Of a DNA stretch of 16,267 bases, positions 6,408-13,273 are shown one piece after another. The notes beneath the pieces were generated by a model. That model saw nothing but the letters and a program-made list of their open reading frames with translations. It did no database searches and had not been told where the DNA came from. Source of the stretch: Candidatus Saccharibacteria bacterium UBA5170 (GTDB lineage: Bacteria; Patescibacteriota; Saccharimonadia; Saccharimonadales; Saccharimonadaceae); the NCBI GenBank assembly GCA_002413425.1, contig DHWY01000002.1, forward strand, positions 60,172 to 76,438, read 5' to 3'. The position numbers and the translations under genes were made by a program. The first letter of the stretch is position 1, and each line of letters begins with the position of its first letter.

Positions 6408-7265
6408 ATGCATGATAATAGTTCAGCTCACACAATAATCAAACGAGTCGTCTTCGGACTGGTTGTCGCTGGTGTGTTTTCGTTGGTCGCATTTGGCGCG
6501 ATAGTCGCTTTAAAATATACACTTCGGCCATCAGGGGTAATTTCAGCAGCCAACGTCATTTCCGCGTACGGAGGGGGCGAGACTATAACCAGTCTATCGA
6601 CCAAGCTCTACCAACAACAACCAGACGCACCAATCGATGCAGTCGTTCAATACAAATTGAGCGAGCGAACCTACGGCGTTACCGTAGCGACCAAACAAAT
6701 TCTGTCGTTTTATGCTGTCGACAAATCCCAGCAAGACGATTCGGCAACCGTTCAAAGCCAAACAGCCGCTTTTATGCAGGCAAAAGGCCTGAAAAAAACC
6801 GAGGGACCAGTATTGACGACCGCCAAAGACCTTCAGTACTCGACTTTTGAGGGTAATGATATAGTCTGCCAATTAACCGATTCGCAACTGCCGATTTCGG
6901 CCGATATACCTCGCTTCCACGGCCTCGCCTGTGTCGACAAGAGTGCTATCGAACAAGAATATACAGCTATCGAAAAGCTATTTTCTATTTATAAGCAATC
7001 CCACCAATTGGCCGCTATTACTCAGGCTAGCCGTCACACAGTGAGCGAGGGCAATAAATCATATACCGTCATTACTACGACCACAGACAACAGTCATGCC
7101 AAGTTGCTGTTCGCGGCCATCGACAAAGACTGGGTTTACATCGGTAATCTGGCCGCCAATGATCCTAAATACGCCAACGCCAAGTATACTATTACTCCGG
7201 AAATATTACGGACGATCAGCGACCCCAAGTACGGTGATTTTCTTGTCAAAAACTTCGTCAGATAA
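6408..7265 (+). CDS. Membrane-anchored extracytoplasmic protein, pilin-cluster associated
   Basis: I do not recognise a family for this 285-residue protein. A short polar start (MHDNSSAHTIIKR) leads into one transmembrane helix (about 14-40, VVFGLVVAGVFSLVAFGAIV). A mixed alpha/beta domain of about 240 residues follows, predicted to lie outside. Its only two cysteines, in IVCQLTD and LACVDKS, are about 25 residues apart and could form a disulfide. The ATG at 6408 is preferred to one at 6303: AAAGG lies 7 nt upstream, and the earlier start would overlap the pilin gene in another frame. Use of a Shine-Dalgarno site and the 44-nt gap suggest co-transcription with the pilin. The topology matches the small 4355 gene, so it may be an anchoring or assembly partner. 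Confidence 0.75.
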   Translation: MHDNSSAHTIIKRVVFGLVVAGVFSLVAFGAIVALKYTLRPSGVISAANVISAYGGGETITSLSTKLYQQQPDAPIDAVVQYKLSERTYGVTVATKQILSFYAVDKSQQDDSATVQSQTAAFMQAKGLKKTEGPVLTTAKDLQYSTFEGNDIVCQLTDSQLPISADIPRFHGLACVDKSAIEQEYTAIEKLFSIYKQSHQLAAITQASRHTVSEGNKSYTVITTTTDNSHAKLLFAAIDKDWVYIGNLAANDPKYANAKYTITPEILRTISDPKYGDFLVKNFVR

Positions 7266-7275
7266 TATTGCTTGA

Positions 7276-7765
7276 TTAACTGGTTTTGATTCGCCGATAG
7301 GTAAATTTGGCAGCCAGACGCCACTGGCCGCTGGCGTCGGGTGTCAAACTGATAAACTTCGCCGTTTTTTACTTCGCTAATCAAGACAAGCGCTGGATTA
7401 TACGGCGCGAGGGTTCGGTAGAATATAATGTCATCGTTGCTAACGTTGCTGCGCCCCGGAAAAACCTCGTGAAACTTGCTGCGACCAATCTCGTCAAAAT
7501 AAAGCGGATGGCCTTTGGGCGGGAAGTAAAGTTCAGCCTTCAGTCCCATACGTGAAACCAACTTTTTAATATCACTCAGTAAAAATTTGGATTGGCCGGT
7601 AATATACACATAAAGCTGTTTCTTATTGGTCAAAAATAAGGTGGCTTCGGCGGTACGGCTGACAGGGGAGTGGGCAACAATCGTTTGGCGCACATCAATC
7701 TCAACCCCAAAACGCTCTTTAATGCTGCGCTCTAACGCCAATTCATCGTACATTTTATTGCTCAT
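7276..7765 (-). pseudogene. Hypothetical protein gene with probable 1-nt frameshift
   Basis: The reading frame from ATG 7765 (MSNKMYDELALERSIKERFG) is open to 7136, but its last part overlaps 130 nt of the convergent neighbour and reads unlike protein. At the A6 run (plus-strand T6, 7365-7370) removal of one base makes ...ISEVK continue as TAKFISLTPDASGQWRLAAK and onward to a TAA at 7276-7278. That gives a 162-residue product ending 10 nt from the neighbour's stop with no overlap. I infer an extra A, either a true mutation or an assembly error. The family is not recognised. The protein is soluble, with no membrane segment or cysteines, and has a central strand-rich part (KQLYVYITGQSKFLLSDIKK) and PPKGHPLYFDEIG. 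TGT-TACAAT lies 10 nt before the ATG. If the frameshift is not real, the gene runs 7136-7765 (209 residues). Confidence 0.65.
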
Positions 7766-7775
7766 ATGTATCTCT

Positions 7776-7784
7776 ATTGTAACA
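7776..7784 (-). promoter_or_regulatory. Extended -10 promoter of the 7765 gene
   Basis: The minus strand reads TGT-TACAAT, 10 nt before ATG 7765, so a leader of at most a few nucleotides is predicted. It is divergent from the helicase promoter, with the two -10 elements 44 nt apart. Confidence 0.5.
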
Positions 7785-7825
7785 CCTTCGATTTGACACC
7801 CCTCGACGTGACATAGTAAGTCTAT

Positions 7826-7831
7826 TACAAT
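7826..7831 (+). promoter_or_regulatory. -10 element of the helicase-nuclease gene
   Basis: TACAAT lies 8 nt before ATG 7840 and only 2 nt before the in-frame GTG 7834. The spacing favours the ATG as a leaderless start. No good -35 is visible at the usual distance. Confidence 0.48.
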
Positions 7832-7839
7832 AGGTGTTA

Positions 7840-10800
7840 ATGGACTTTTCAAAACGATACGCCACGCTTAACAAAGCGCAAAAGCAAGCCGTTGACACAA
7901 TCGACGGGCCTGTCATGGTAATTGCCGGTCCGGGAACGGGCAAGACCGAGTTACTAAGCGTTCGAACGGCTAATATCCTACAAAAAACCGACGCGCTCCC
8001 CGAAAACATCTTGTGCCTGACGTTCACCGACAGCGGTGCCAATGCGATGCGCGAACGATTGGTCGGAATTATCGGCAAAGACGCCTATAAGGTCGCCATC
8101 CACACCTTCCATAGCTTTGGCAGCGAAGTTATCAATCAGCACGGCGAGTTCTTTTACCAAGGAGCTCATTTCCGCCCAGCGGACGAGTTGAGTCGCTATG
8201 AAATTATTCGTACTATCTTTGATGGGCTGGGATACAGCAACAGCTTAAACACAAAAATGAACGGTGAGTATACTTATCTATCCGACAGCCTGACGGTTAT
8301 ATCAGAGCTTAAAAAAAGCGGGCTCACTAGTGACGAGCTGCTCGAAATTCTTGATGCGAACGACAGCGTCATACAAAAAACCGAACAGCTGCTGAGTCCA
8401 ATTTTTGCCGAAAGAATCAGTAAAACAACCGCCAGCCTGTTGGCAGCTCAAATTGAGACTATCCGTGACAGCGGTGTTGAGATAGCCCTGCAAACAATTA
8501 TCCCGCTATCGACCGTACTCGGCGACTCGCTGTCGGACGTCGTCGAACTGGCCAGCACTTCTAATTCAACCAAGCCAGTCACGCTGTGGCGCAATCACTG
8601 GTTTAAAAAGGACGAAAGTGGGGCCTTTATCCTCAAATCTCGCGACCGCCAATCAAAGCTCCGAGCCGTCAGCTCAATCTACGAACAGTACTTAACTCGG
8701 ATGGAAGAAGCCGAGTTGTATGATTTTGACGATATGATCCTACGAGTAGTCCACGGTATGGAAGTATTTGACGAACTGCGGTTCAATCTGCAAGAGAAAT
8801 ACCAATACATCATGGTCGACGAATTCCAAGACACTAATATGGCCCAGATGCGCATCATACATAACCTGACAAATAACATTGCCCAAGGTGATACGCCAAA
8901 TGTTTTCGTGGTAGGTGATGACGATCAGGCTATTTATAGTTTCCAAGGCGCTGATATCAGCAATATAATCAATTTTCGGACAAATTACCCGAAAGCGCGC
9001 ATTGTTGCGTTGACCGATAATTACAGGTCCGGTAAAGCTATTTTGGTTAATACCAGAGATATTATCGTTCAAGGAGCCGAACGGCTTGAAAATAATATCG
9101 ACGGATTAAACAAGAGCCTCACAGCCCGATCCAATGCCAGGCCCAGCACGGTCGAATTGCTTGAAGCAGAGACAAGCCCCGACGAGCGCCACTGGATTGT
9201 CGAACACATCAAAAAGAGTATTACTAAGGGAAAGAAACCGTCCGATATTGCAGTTCTGACTCGCAAACACAAAGAAATCGAAAAACTTTTGCCTTATTTT
9301 GTACGGGCCGACATTGCCGTCCAATACGAGCGACGCGATAACGTCCTCGACCAAGCACCGATTATCCTCATAGAGCAGCTGGCGCGAGTACTAATCTGCC
9401 TCCACCTGGGACAGTATAAAGAGGTTAATGCGCAATTGCCGCAAGTCCTGTCTCATCCAGCCTGGGGAATCGACCCCATATCGCTCTGGAAATTGAGCCT
9501 TTCCGCCTACGAAAAAAGATCACACTGGTTAGATACCATGGCGTTGATACCCGAGTTCATACCGTTGCAAAAATGGCTTGTGGTTACCTCTCTATCAATT
9601 CCGCACCTACCGCTCGAAAGTATGCTTGACATACTTATTGGTAAATTCGATGCCCAAGTCGGCGACAGCGAACATGATGACGAAGAAGAGACGATCGCGC
9701 TACGAGAAAAAGAATTTACTAGTCCACTCTATAACTATTTCTTTTCTACGAATAACTTGTCTGATAACAGTGAAGATTATATACGACACCTTGAGGCACT
9801 CCGTACTATCCGCACAAAACTTCGAGATTATAATCCGACCGAAACGCCTAATCTAGAAACTTTTATAGAATTTATTAATTTGCATCGTAGTATCGGCAGC
9901 GGCATTACAAGTACACGTTCCGCCTCACAAAAGGATAATGCTGTACAATTGATGACGGTTCACAAATCAAAAGGTCTTGAGTTTGATACGGTTTATATCG
10001 TCAATGCTGTTGATAATACATGGGGCGAACGAACGCGAAGCCGTAGTCGGCTGATTGGATACCCAGAGAACCTTCCACTAGCGCCAATTGGCGACACTAG
10101 CGACGAACGTTTACGACTATTTTATGTCGGCGCCACACGAGCTAAAAATGAACTATTTATCAGTTACAGCCTTGCCGATGACAGCAATAAAACGACTGCT
10201 CGCGCGAGTTTCCTAGTCGATACCGCGTTGCAGCCAACCGCTATTAGCAGTGACCATAACACGACCCATGCCTTAGAGACGGCTGAAATACGATGGTACG
10301 AATCACTAACTCAGCCGAATAGCCACACGTTAAAAGAATTGTTGGCACCACAACTCGAGCAATATCAATTGAGTGTCACGCACCTGACTAATTTCCTCGA
10401 TGTCACTCGCGGCGGCCCACAGAACTTCTTATTGCAAAATCTATTAAGGTTCCCTCAAGCGATGAGCCCTGCTTCCGCCTATGGTTCGGCCATTCACCAA
10501 ACACTGCAGCGAGCCCACAGCCATCTGGCCGCCCACGGCCAAAGACAGGCCGTTGAAGATATCCTGCATAATTTCGAAACAGCCCTGGAAGAACAACATT
10601 TGTCACGGATCGATTTTGACACCTATCTGCAAAAGGGGAGTGATGACCTGCAGGTATTCCTTTCGTCCCTTTATGATACGTTCACCGACTCGCAAAAAAC
10701 CGAGTTGAACTTCAAGTCTCAGCACGTCATCGTCGGCGATGCGCACCTGTCGGGCGCCCTGGATTTGATCGATATAGCCAGCGACAAGACGGTGACGGTG

Positions 10801-11163
10801 ACTGACTATAAAACCGGCAAGCCGTCACGAGACTGGACCGGAAAAACAAACTACGAAAAGATTAAGCTCCATAAATACAAACAACAGCTGATGTTCTATA
10901 AGCTGCTGGTCGAAAATGCCCGAGATTACCGCGGACACATCGTTGAGAGCGGCGTGTTGCAATTCGTTGAGCCGACGCGTGCCGGTGATATCGTTGCCCT
11001 GGTGGCAGAATTTACCAGCACCGACCAAACCCAGTTTACGCAGCTGATTAACGCCGTCTGGCGTCATATTATTGACTTTAACCTACCCGACACATCAACT
11101 TATAGCCCAACGTTGAAAGGAATTCTGGCCTTCGAGCAAGACCTGATTGACAATACCGTCTAA
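7840..11163 (+). CDS. UvrD/PcrA-family helicase with C-terminal PD-(D/E)XK nuclease
   Basis: The 1107-residue superfamily 1A, 3'-5' DNA helicase has all its motifs in order: Q-like motif near K12AQ, Walker A GPGTGKT (30-36), Ia LTFTDSGANAMRERL, Ic HTFHSFG, Walker B with D327-E-F-Q-D-T, III VVGDDDQAIYSFQGAD, IV TDNYRSG, V around H708 (TVHKSKGLEFD), and VI VGATRAK with R767. The C-terminal part (about 850-1070) is a RecB-type nuclease of the PDDEXK_1 class: YGSAIHQTLQ, then D975 (GALDLID), D989-x-K991 (VTDYKTGK), and later KYKQQLMFY. This architecture resembles AddA/RecB-type end-resection enzymes, although no AddB or RecC partner is seen here. The likely role is double-strand break processing or repair. 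The ATG at 7840 is preferred over GTG 7834 because of promoter spacing. It is the longest gene in the window and is transcribed alone. Confidence 0.93.
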   Translation: MDFSKRYATLNKAQKQAVDTIDGPVMVIAGPGTGKTELLSVRTANILQKTDALPENILCLTFTDSGANAMRERLVGIIGKDAYKVAIHTFHSFGSEVINQHGEFFYQGAHFRPADELSRYEIIRTIFDGLGYSNSLNTKMNGEYTYLSDSLTVISELKKSGLTSDELLEILDANDSVIQKTEQLLSPIFAERISKTTASLLAAQIETIRDSGVEIALQTIIPLSTVLGDSLSDVVELASTSNSTKPVTLWRNHWFKKDESGAFILKSRDRQSKLRAVSSIYEQYLTRMEEAELYDFDDMILRVVHGMEVFDELRFNLQEKYQYIMVDEFQDTNMAQMRIIHNLTNNIAQGDTPNVFVVGDDDQAIYSFQGADISNIINFRTNYPKARIVALTDNYRSGKAILVNTRDIIVQGAERLENNIDGLNKSLTARSNARPSTVELLEAETSPDERHWIVEHIKKSITKGKKPSDIAVLTRKHKEIEKLLPYFVRADIAVQYERRDNVLDQAPIILIEQLARVLICLHLGQYKEVNAQLPQVLSHPAWGIDPISLWKLSLSAYEKRSHWLDTMALIPEFIPLQKWLVVTSLSIPHLPLESMLDILIGKFDAQVGDSEHDDEEETIALREKEFTSPLYNYFFSTNNLSDNSEDYIRHLEALRTIRTKLRDYNPTETPNLETFIEFINLHRSIGSGITSTRSASQKDNAVQLMTVHKSKGLEFDTVYIVNAVDNTWGERTRSRSRLIGYPENLPLAPIGDTSDERLRLFYVGATRAKNELFISYSLADDSNKTTARASFLVDTALQPTAISSDHNTTHALETAEIRWYESLTQPNSHTLKELLAPQLEQYQLSVTHLTNFLDVTRGGPQNFLLQNLLRFPQAMSPASAYGSAIHQTLQRAHSHLAAHGQRQAVEDILHNFETALEEQHLSRIDFDTYLQKGSDDLQVFLSSLYDTFTDSQKTELNFKSQHVIVGDAHLSGALDLIDIASDKTVTVTDYKTGKPSRDWTGKTNYEKIKLHKYKQQLMFYKLLVENARDYRGHIVESGVLQFVEPTRAGDIVALVAEFTSTDQTQFTQLINAVWRHIIDFNLPDTSTYSPTLKGILAFEQDLIDNTV

Positions 11164-11166
11164 GCA

Positions 11167-11195
11167 TTGACAGGTAATTTTTTGTTTGTTATTAT
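11167..11195 (+). promoter_or_regulatory. Near-consensus sigma70 promoter for the 11.2-11.8 kb transcript
   Basis: TTGACA (11167-11172, 6/6), a 17-nt spacer, then TATTAT (11190-11195, 5/6). It is the best -35/-10 pair I found in the window and starts 4 nt after the helicase stop. Transcription would begin near 11202, just before the 5' hairpin and not at any start codon, so it predicts a long untranslated or noncoding RNA. Confidence 0.6.
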
Positions 11196-11211
11196 TAACG
11201 ATGCGCAGATT

Positions 11212-11261
11212 GAGATTGTGAAAAATCGACAAGACGTATCGTGTCAGTTTTTCACAATCTC
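11212..11261. repeat. 14-bp perfect inverted repeat with 22-nt loop
   Basis: GAGATTGTGAAAAA pairs with TTTTTCACAATCTC; GACA/TGTC (11228-11231/11242-11245) can pair in the loop. The arms differ by one base over 10 nt from the arms of the outer repeat at 11276 and 11769, so arms could exchange partners. Confidence 0.7.
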
Positions 11262-11548
11262 TCTGTTTGCACTTTGACAGAGATAGTGAAAATGTTCCGC
11301 TACGGTAAAACACCGGTTGTCCCCACCCTGGACGATCAGTGTGGTCTCCAGACCCGACTAGCGGGATAGGCTCTGCCGTCCCATCACAAAGAGCTCCTTC
11401 TCCGCGTGATTGTCGACGGCAGAGCCGCCTAAGCCGACGGGCAGGCCTTGATGCGCTCCAGCGCACCCACGTGAATTCAGCCATATCTATGTGGCTCAAC
11501 CGTGGCGGCCTGCCCGTCAAATTCGTTTACCCAACACGACTCACCCTT

Positions 11549-11557
11549 AGGAGGTGA
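11549..11557 (+). promoter_or_regulatory. Full-length Shine-Dalgarno site partly in a hairpin
   Basis: AGGAGGTGA is complementary to nine bases of the usual 16S 3' end and lies 4 nt before GTG 11562. TCACC (11541-11545) can pair with GGTGA (11553-11557), which would hide half of the site. It is by far the strongest such site in the window. Confidence 0.65.
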
Positions 11558-11561
11558 AATT

Positions 11562-11714
11562 GTGACCGCAGGAAACCAAGGCAAGGCCCTGGACAAAGCA
11601 AGGGAGAATCTCGCAAGGGATCCGAACAACAAAACCCTCAAAACCGCCGTGGCGGTGAGGACGGAGGAGTACAACGCCTCTATGCGGAGGTCTGGCCAAA
11701 AGGAAATTCGATGA
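11562..11714 (+). CDS. 50-residue protein of unknown function in the structured element
   Basis: I do not recognise this protein. It reads (V/M)TAGNQGKALDKARENL, then ARDPNNKTLKTAVAVRTEEY, then NASMRRSGQKEIR. It is hydrophilic, slightly basic and mostly helical, without cysteine, signal peptide or membrane segment. Two amphipathic helices separated by DPNNK are plausible. The GTG start is fixed by the nine-base Shine-Dalgarno match 4 nt upstream. In-frame codons further upstream have no such site and overlap the hairpins. Codon choice is richer in G/C than in neighbouring genes (GCC GTG GCG GTG AGG ACG GAG GAG). It lies inside the 14-bp inverted repeats and after about 360 nt of structured sequence. 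It may be the protein partner of the RNA, or a gene controlled by a structured leader. Confidence that it is translated is moderate. Confidence 0.55.
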   Translation: MTAGNQGKALDKARENLARDPNNKTLKTAVAVRTEEYNASMRRSGQKEIR

Positions 11715-11847
11715 GCCAGCTCACGGAGACGCTTGCATAGGCCATATGCAACACCGGGTCAGAAAAAATCACTATCTCTGTCCCACTCCCATTTTTCATA
11801 ACGACTGTTGTGAGCAATGTGAGCGGGTTACGTAATACTTACCACTA

Positions 11848-11856
11848 TGAAATAAT
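11848..11856 (+). promoter_or_regulatory. Extended -10 promoter of the dus gene
   Basis: TGA-AATAAT lies 7 nt before ATG 11864, fitting the leaderless pattern of other lead genes here. A weak -35 (TTACGT, 11828-11833) is 17 nt upstream of the hexamer. Confidence 0.42.
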
Positions 11857-11863
11857 GGACAGC

Positions 11864-12817
11864 ATGATGACCAACTTTTGGGACGAACTACCGAAACCTT
11901 TTTTTATTCTTGCTCCTATGGAAGCGGTGACCGACGTTGTCTTTCGCCACGTGATTACTTATGCCGCCCGACCTGACGTATTTTTTACCGAATTTACCAA
12001 CGCTGCCAGCTATGCCAGCGAAAAAGGTATCCATAGCACCAGAGGACGGCTCGCGTTTACGGCCGACGAACAACCGATGGTAGCACAGATATGGGGTACC
12101 CGACCCGACCAGTTCACCTTTATGGCACAAGGGTTGGCAAACATGGGATATAAAGGCATTGATATTAATATGGGCTGTCCGGATAAATCAGTTGTTCACG
12201 GCGGATCGGGTAGTGGACTGATCCGCACACCCGAACTAGCTGGCGAACTGATTACGGCTGCTAAAACCGGCGGCTTGCCTGTCAGCGTCAAAACCCGCCT
12301 GGCCGACGTCAAGGTTGAAGAGTGGCGCGAGTGGTTCACGTATCTGCTCCAGCAAGATATTGCCAATTTGACGATTCACTTGCGCACCCGCAAAGAAATG
12401 AGCAAAGTCGAGGCTCACTTTGAGCTCATTCCAGAGATAAAAAAATTACGAGACAAAATCGCCCCGCAAACGCTACTGACCATCAACGGTGATATCCGCG
12501 ACCACCAGCACGGCGAAGAATTAGTTCGCGACTATGGTGTTGACGGTATCATGATTGGCCGTGGCGTCTTTCATAACCCATTTGCCTTCGAGGCTGAAAA
12601 GCGCGAACACACTCGCGAGGAACTCATCGGACTGCTACGTTTCCAACTTGACCTCCACGATCGCTATGCCCGTGAACTCGAACCGCGCAAATTCGATCCG
12701 CTGAAGCGATTTTTCAAGATATATATTCGAGATTTTTCTGGCGCCAGCGAGTTGCGCGAACAGTTGATGCACACGAAGACGACGGACGAAGTCCGGCAAT
12801 TACTTGGGAAATTTTGA
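11864..12817 (+). CDS. dus: tRNA-dihydrouridine synthase
   Basis: The 317-residue FMN-dependent TIM barrel reduces uridine to dihydrouridine in the tRNA D-loop using NADPH. Visible motifs in order are the N-terminal LAPMEAVTDVVFRHV (FMN-binding strand 1), INMGCPDKSVVHGGSGSGLI (the catalytic Cys is that of MGCP), VSVKTR (FMN-contacting Lys), TIHLRTRKEMSK (conserved His/Arg), INGDI and GIMIGRGVFHNPFAFE (phosphate-binding), then the small C-terminal helical domain. The start at 11864 (MMTNFWDELPKPFFI) matches where family members begin and has an extended -10 7 nt upstream. In-frame GTG 11810 and ATG 11855 are possible but add unconserved residues. It converges on atpC with 23 nt between them. 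The specific member (DusA, B or C type) is not assigned. Confidence 0.93.
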   Translation: MMTNFWDELPKPFFILAPMEAVTDVVFRHVITYAARPDVFFTEFTNAASYASEKGIHSTRGRLAFTADEQPMVAQIWGTRPDQFTFMAQGLANMGYKGIDINMGCPDKSVVHGGSGSGLIRTPELAGELITAAKTGGLPVSVKTRLADVKVEEWREWFTYLLQQDIANLTIHLRTRKEMSKVEAHFELIPEIKKLRDKIAPQTLLTINGDIRDHQHGEELVRDYGVDGIMIGRGVFHNPFAFEAEKREHTREELIGLLRFQLDLHDRYARELEPRKFDPLKRFFKIYIRDFSGASELREQLMHTKTTDEVRQLLGKF

Positions 12818-12818
12818 A

Positions 12819-12835
12819 CTCTTTTAGAAAAAGAG
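12819..12835. terminator. Possible bidirectional terminator between dus and atpC
   Basis: CTCTTTT-AGA-AAAAGAG is a perfect 7-bp inverted repeat in the 23-nt gap between convergent genes. It is A/T-rich, so it is weak by the usual standard, but position and symmetry fit. Confidence 0.45.
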
Positions 12836-12840
12836 ACAGT

Positions 12841-13266
12841 TTACAAATGTCGACGTCGTCGATGTAGTTCAGCAACCTTCAGGCGAACCGAATGTCGATC
12901 GACAAGTTGGTGGGCTTTTTCAAGTTCCAGCTGAGTACCGGCGTTATTACGCAGTACAATCGCACGCTCCAGCGCTGCTTTTGATTCGGCCTCAATAATA
13001 TCGGCGCCGTGGTCCGATTCATCCACAAGTACCCGGACCGCCTTTTGCGATATCTCGACGATACCACCACTAATCGCAAAGTACTCAAGATGACTATCGT
13101 CATCCGTCTTTTTGTAGCGGACAGCAATCGCACCCGCGACGGCAAGCGCCACCAACGGCTCATGTCCAGGAAAAACAGCAATTTCGCCAGCCGCCGTCGG
13201 AATAATCAGCTCATAAACCACTTGATCGATTTTTATCCCGAGGAGGGTTGTCAGCGTCAAATGCAT
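12841..13266 (-). CDS. atpC: F-type ATP synthase epsilon subunit
   Basis: The 141-residue protein is the rotor-stalk subunit that couples the c-ring to gamma and can inhibit ATP hydrolysis. The N-terminal beta-sandwich (about 1-85) has the family patterns VVYELIIPTAAGEIAVFPGH and FAISGGIVEIS. The C-terminal two-helix part (about 90-141, ADIIEAESKAALERAIVLRN and onward) is present, so the regulatory arm is retained. It is the last gene of the operon, 7 nt after atpD. GAAGGA lies roughly 11-12 nt before the ATG, rather far for strong initiation, so translation may be coupled to atpD. Confidence 0.93.
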   Translation of the reverse strand: MHLTLTTLLGIKIDQVVYELIIPTAAGEIAVFPGHEPLVALAVAGAIAVRYKKTDDDSHLEYFAISGGIVEISQKAVRVLVDESDHGADIIEAESKAALERAIVLRNNAGTQLELEKAHQLVDRHSVRLKVAELHRRRRHL

Positions 13267-13273
13267 ATGAGTA

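Larger units (their letters stand above)
11276..11782. repeat. Segment bounded by 14-bp perfect inverted repeats
   Basis: GACAGAGATAGTGA (11276-11289) and TCACTATCTCTGTC (11769-11782) are exact reverse complements 507 bp end to end. They enclose the G+C-rich hairpin field and the 50-codon gene. I see no clear target-site duplication outside the ends, and no transposase inside. Confidence 0.65.
11202..11796 (+). ncRNA. Candidate large structured RNA, possibly a long leader plus small gene
   Basis: This is not a family I recognise. The stretch holds many strong pairings: a 5' hairpin 11212-11225/11248-11261 (14 bp, perfect); a closing pair 11276-11289/11769-11782 (14 bp, perfect); GGTC/GACC (11343-11354); CCCG/CGGG (11353-11365, exclusive with the previous); GGCTCTGCCGTC/GACGGCAGAGCC (11369-11380/11415-11426, perfect) around ATCAC/GTGAT; GACGGGCAGGCC/GGCCTGCCCGTC (11436-11447/11507-11518, perfect) enclosing TGCGCT/AGCGCA (11452-11465) and CCACG/CGTGG (11467-11471/11501-11505) with AGCCA/TGGCT inside; TGAGC/GCTCA (11712-11723); and TTGCATA/TATGCAA (11733-11751). 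Base composition is high (40 of 60 G+C in 11401-11460). A strong promoter precedes it and T5 at 11792-11796 may end it. It could alternatively be a DNA element with inverted ends. Confidence 0.45.

Noticed and set aside
7365..7370. Programmed frameshift at A6
   Set aside because: Possible but unsupported: no stimulatory structure or Shine-Dalgarno-like element was noticed, so mutation or sequencing error is simpler.
7766..7852. Upstream ATG at 7852 for the minus-strand hypothetical gene
   Set aside because: It lies across the helicase start and upstream of the TGTTACAAT promoter, and the added 29 residues look random.
11212..11261. Intrinsic terminator for the helicase gene
   Set aside because: The stem is A/T-rich, the T5 is inside the stem instead of after it, and a strong promoter lies upstream of it. 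It fits better as the 5' hairpin of the RNA.
11202..11796. tmRNA, RNase P RNA or group I/II intron
   Set aside because: I found no tRNA-like ends, no RNase P core sequence, and no domain V or group I core motifs.
11810..11863. GTG at 11810 as the dus start
   Set aside because: Family members begin near FWDELPKPF, and the extended -10 at 11848-11856 points to ATG 11864.
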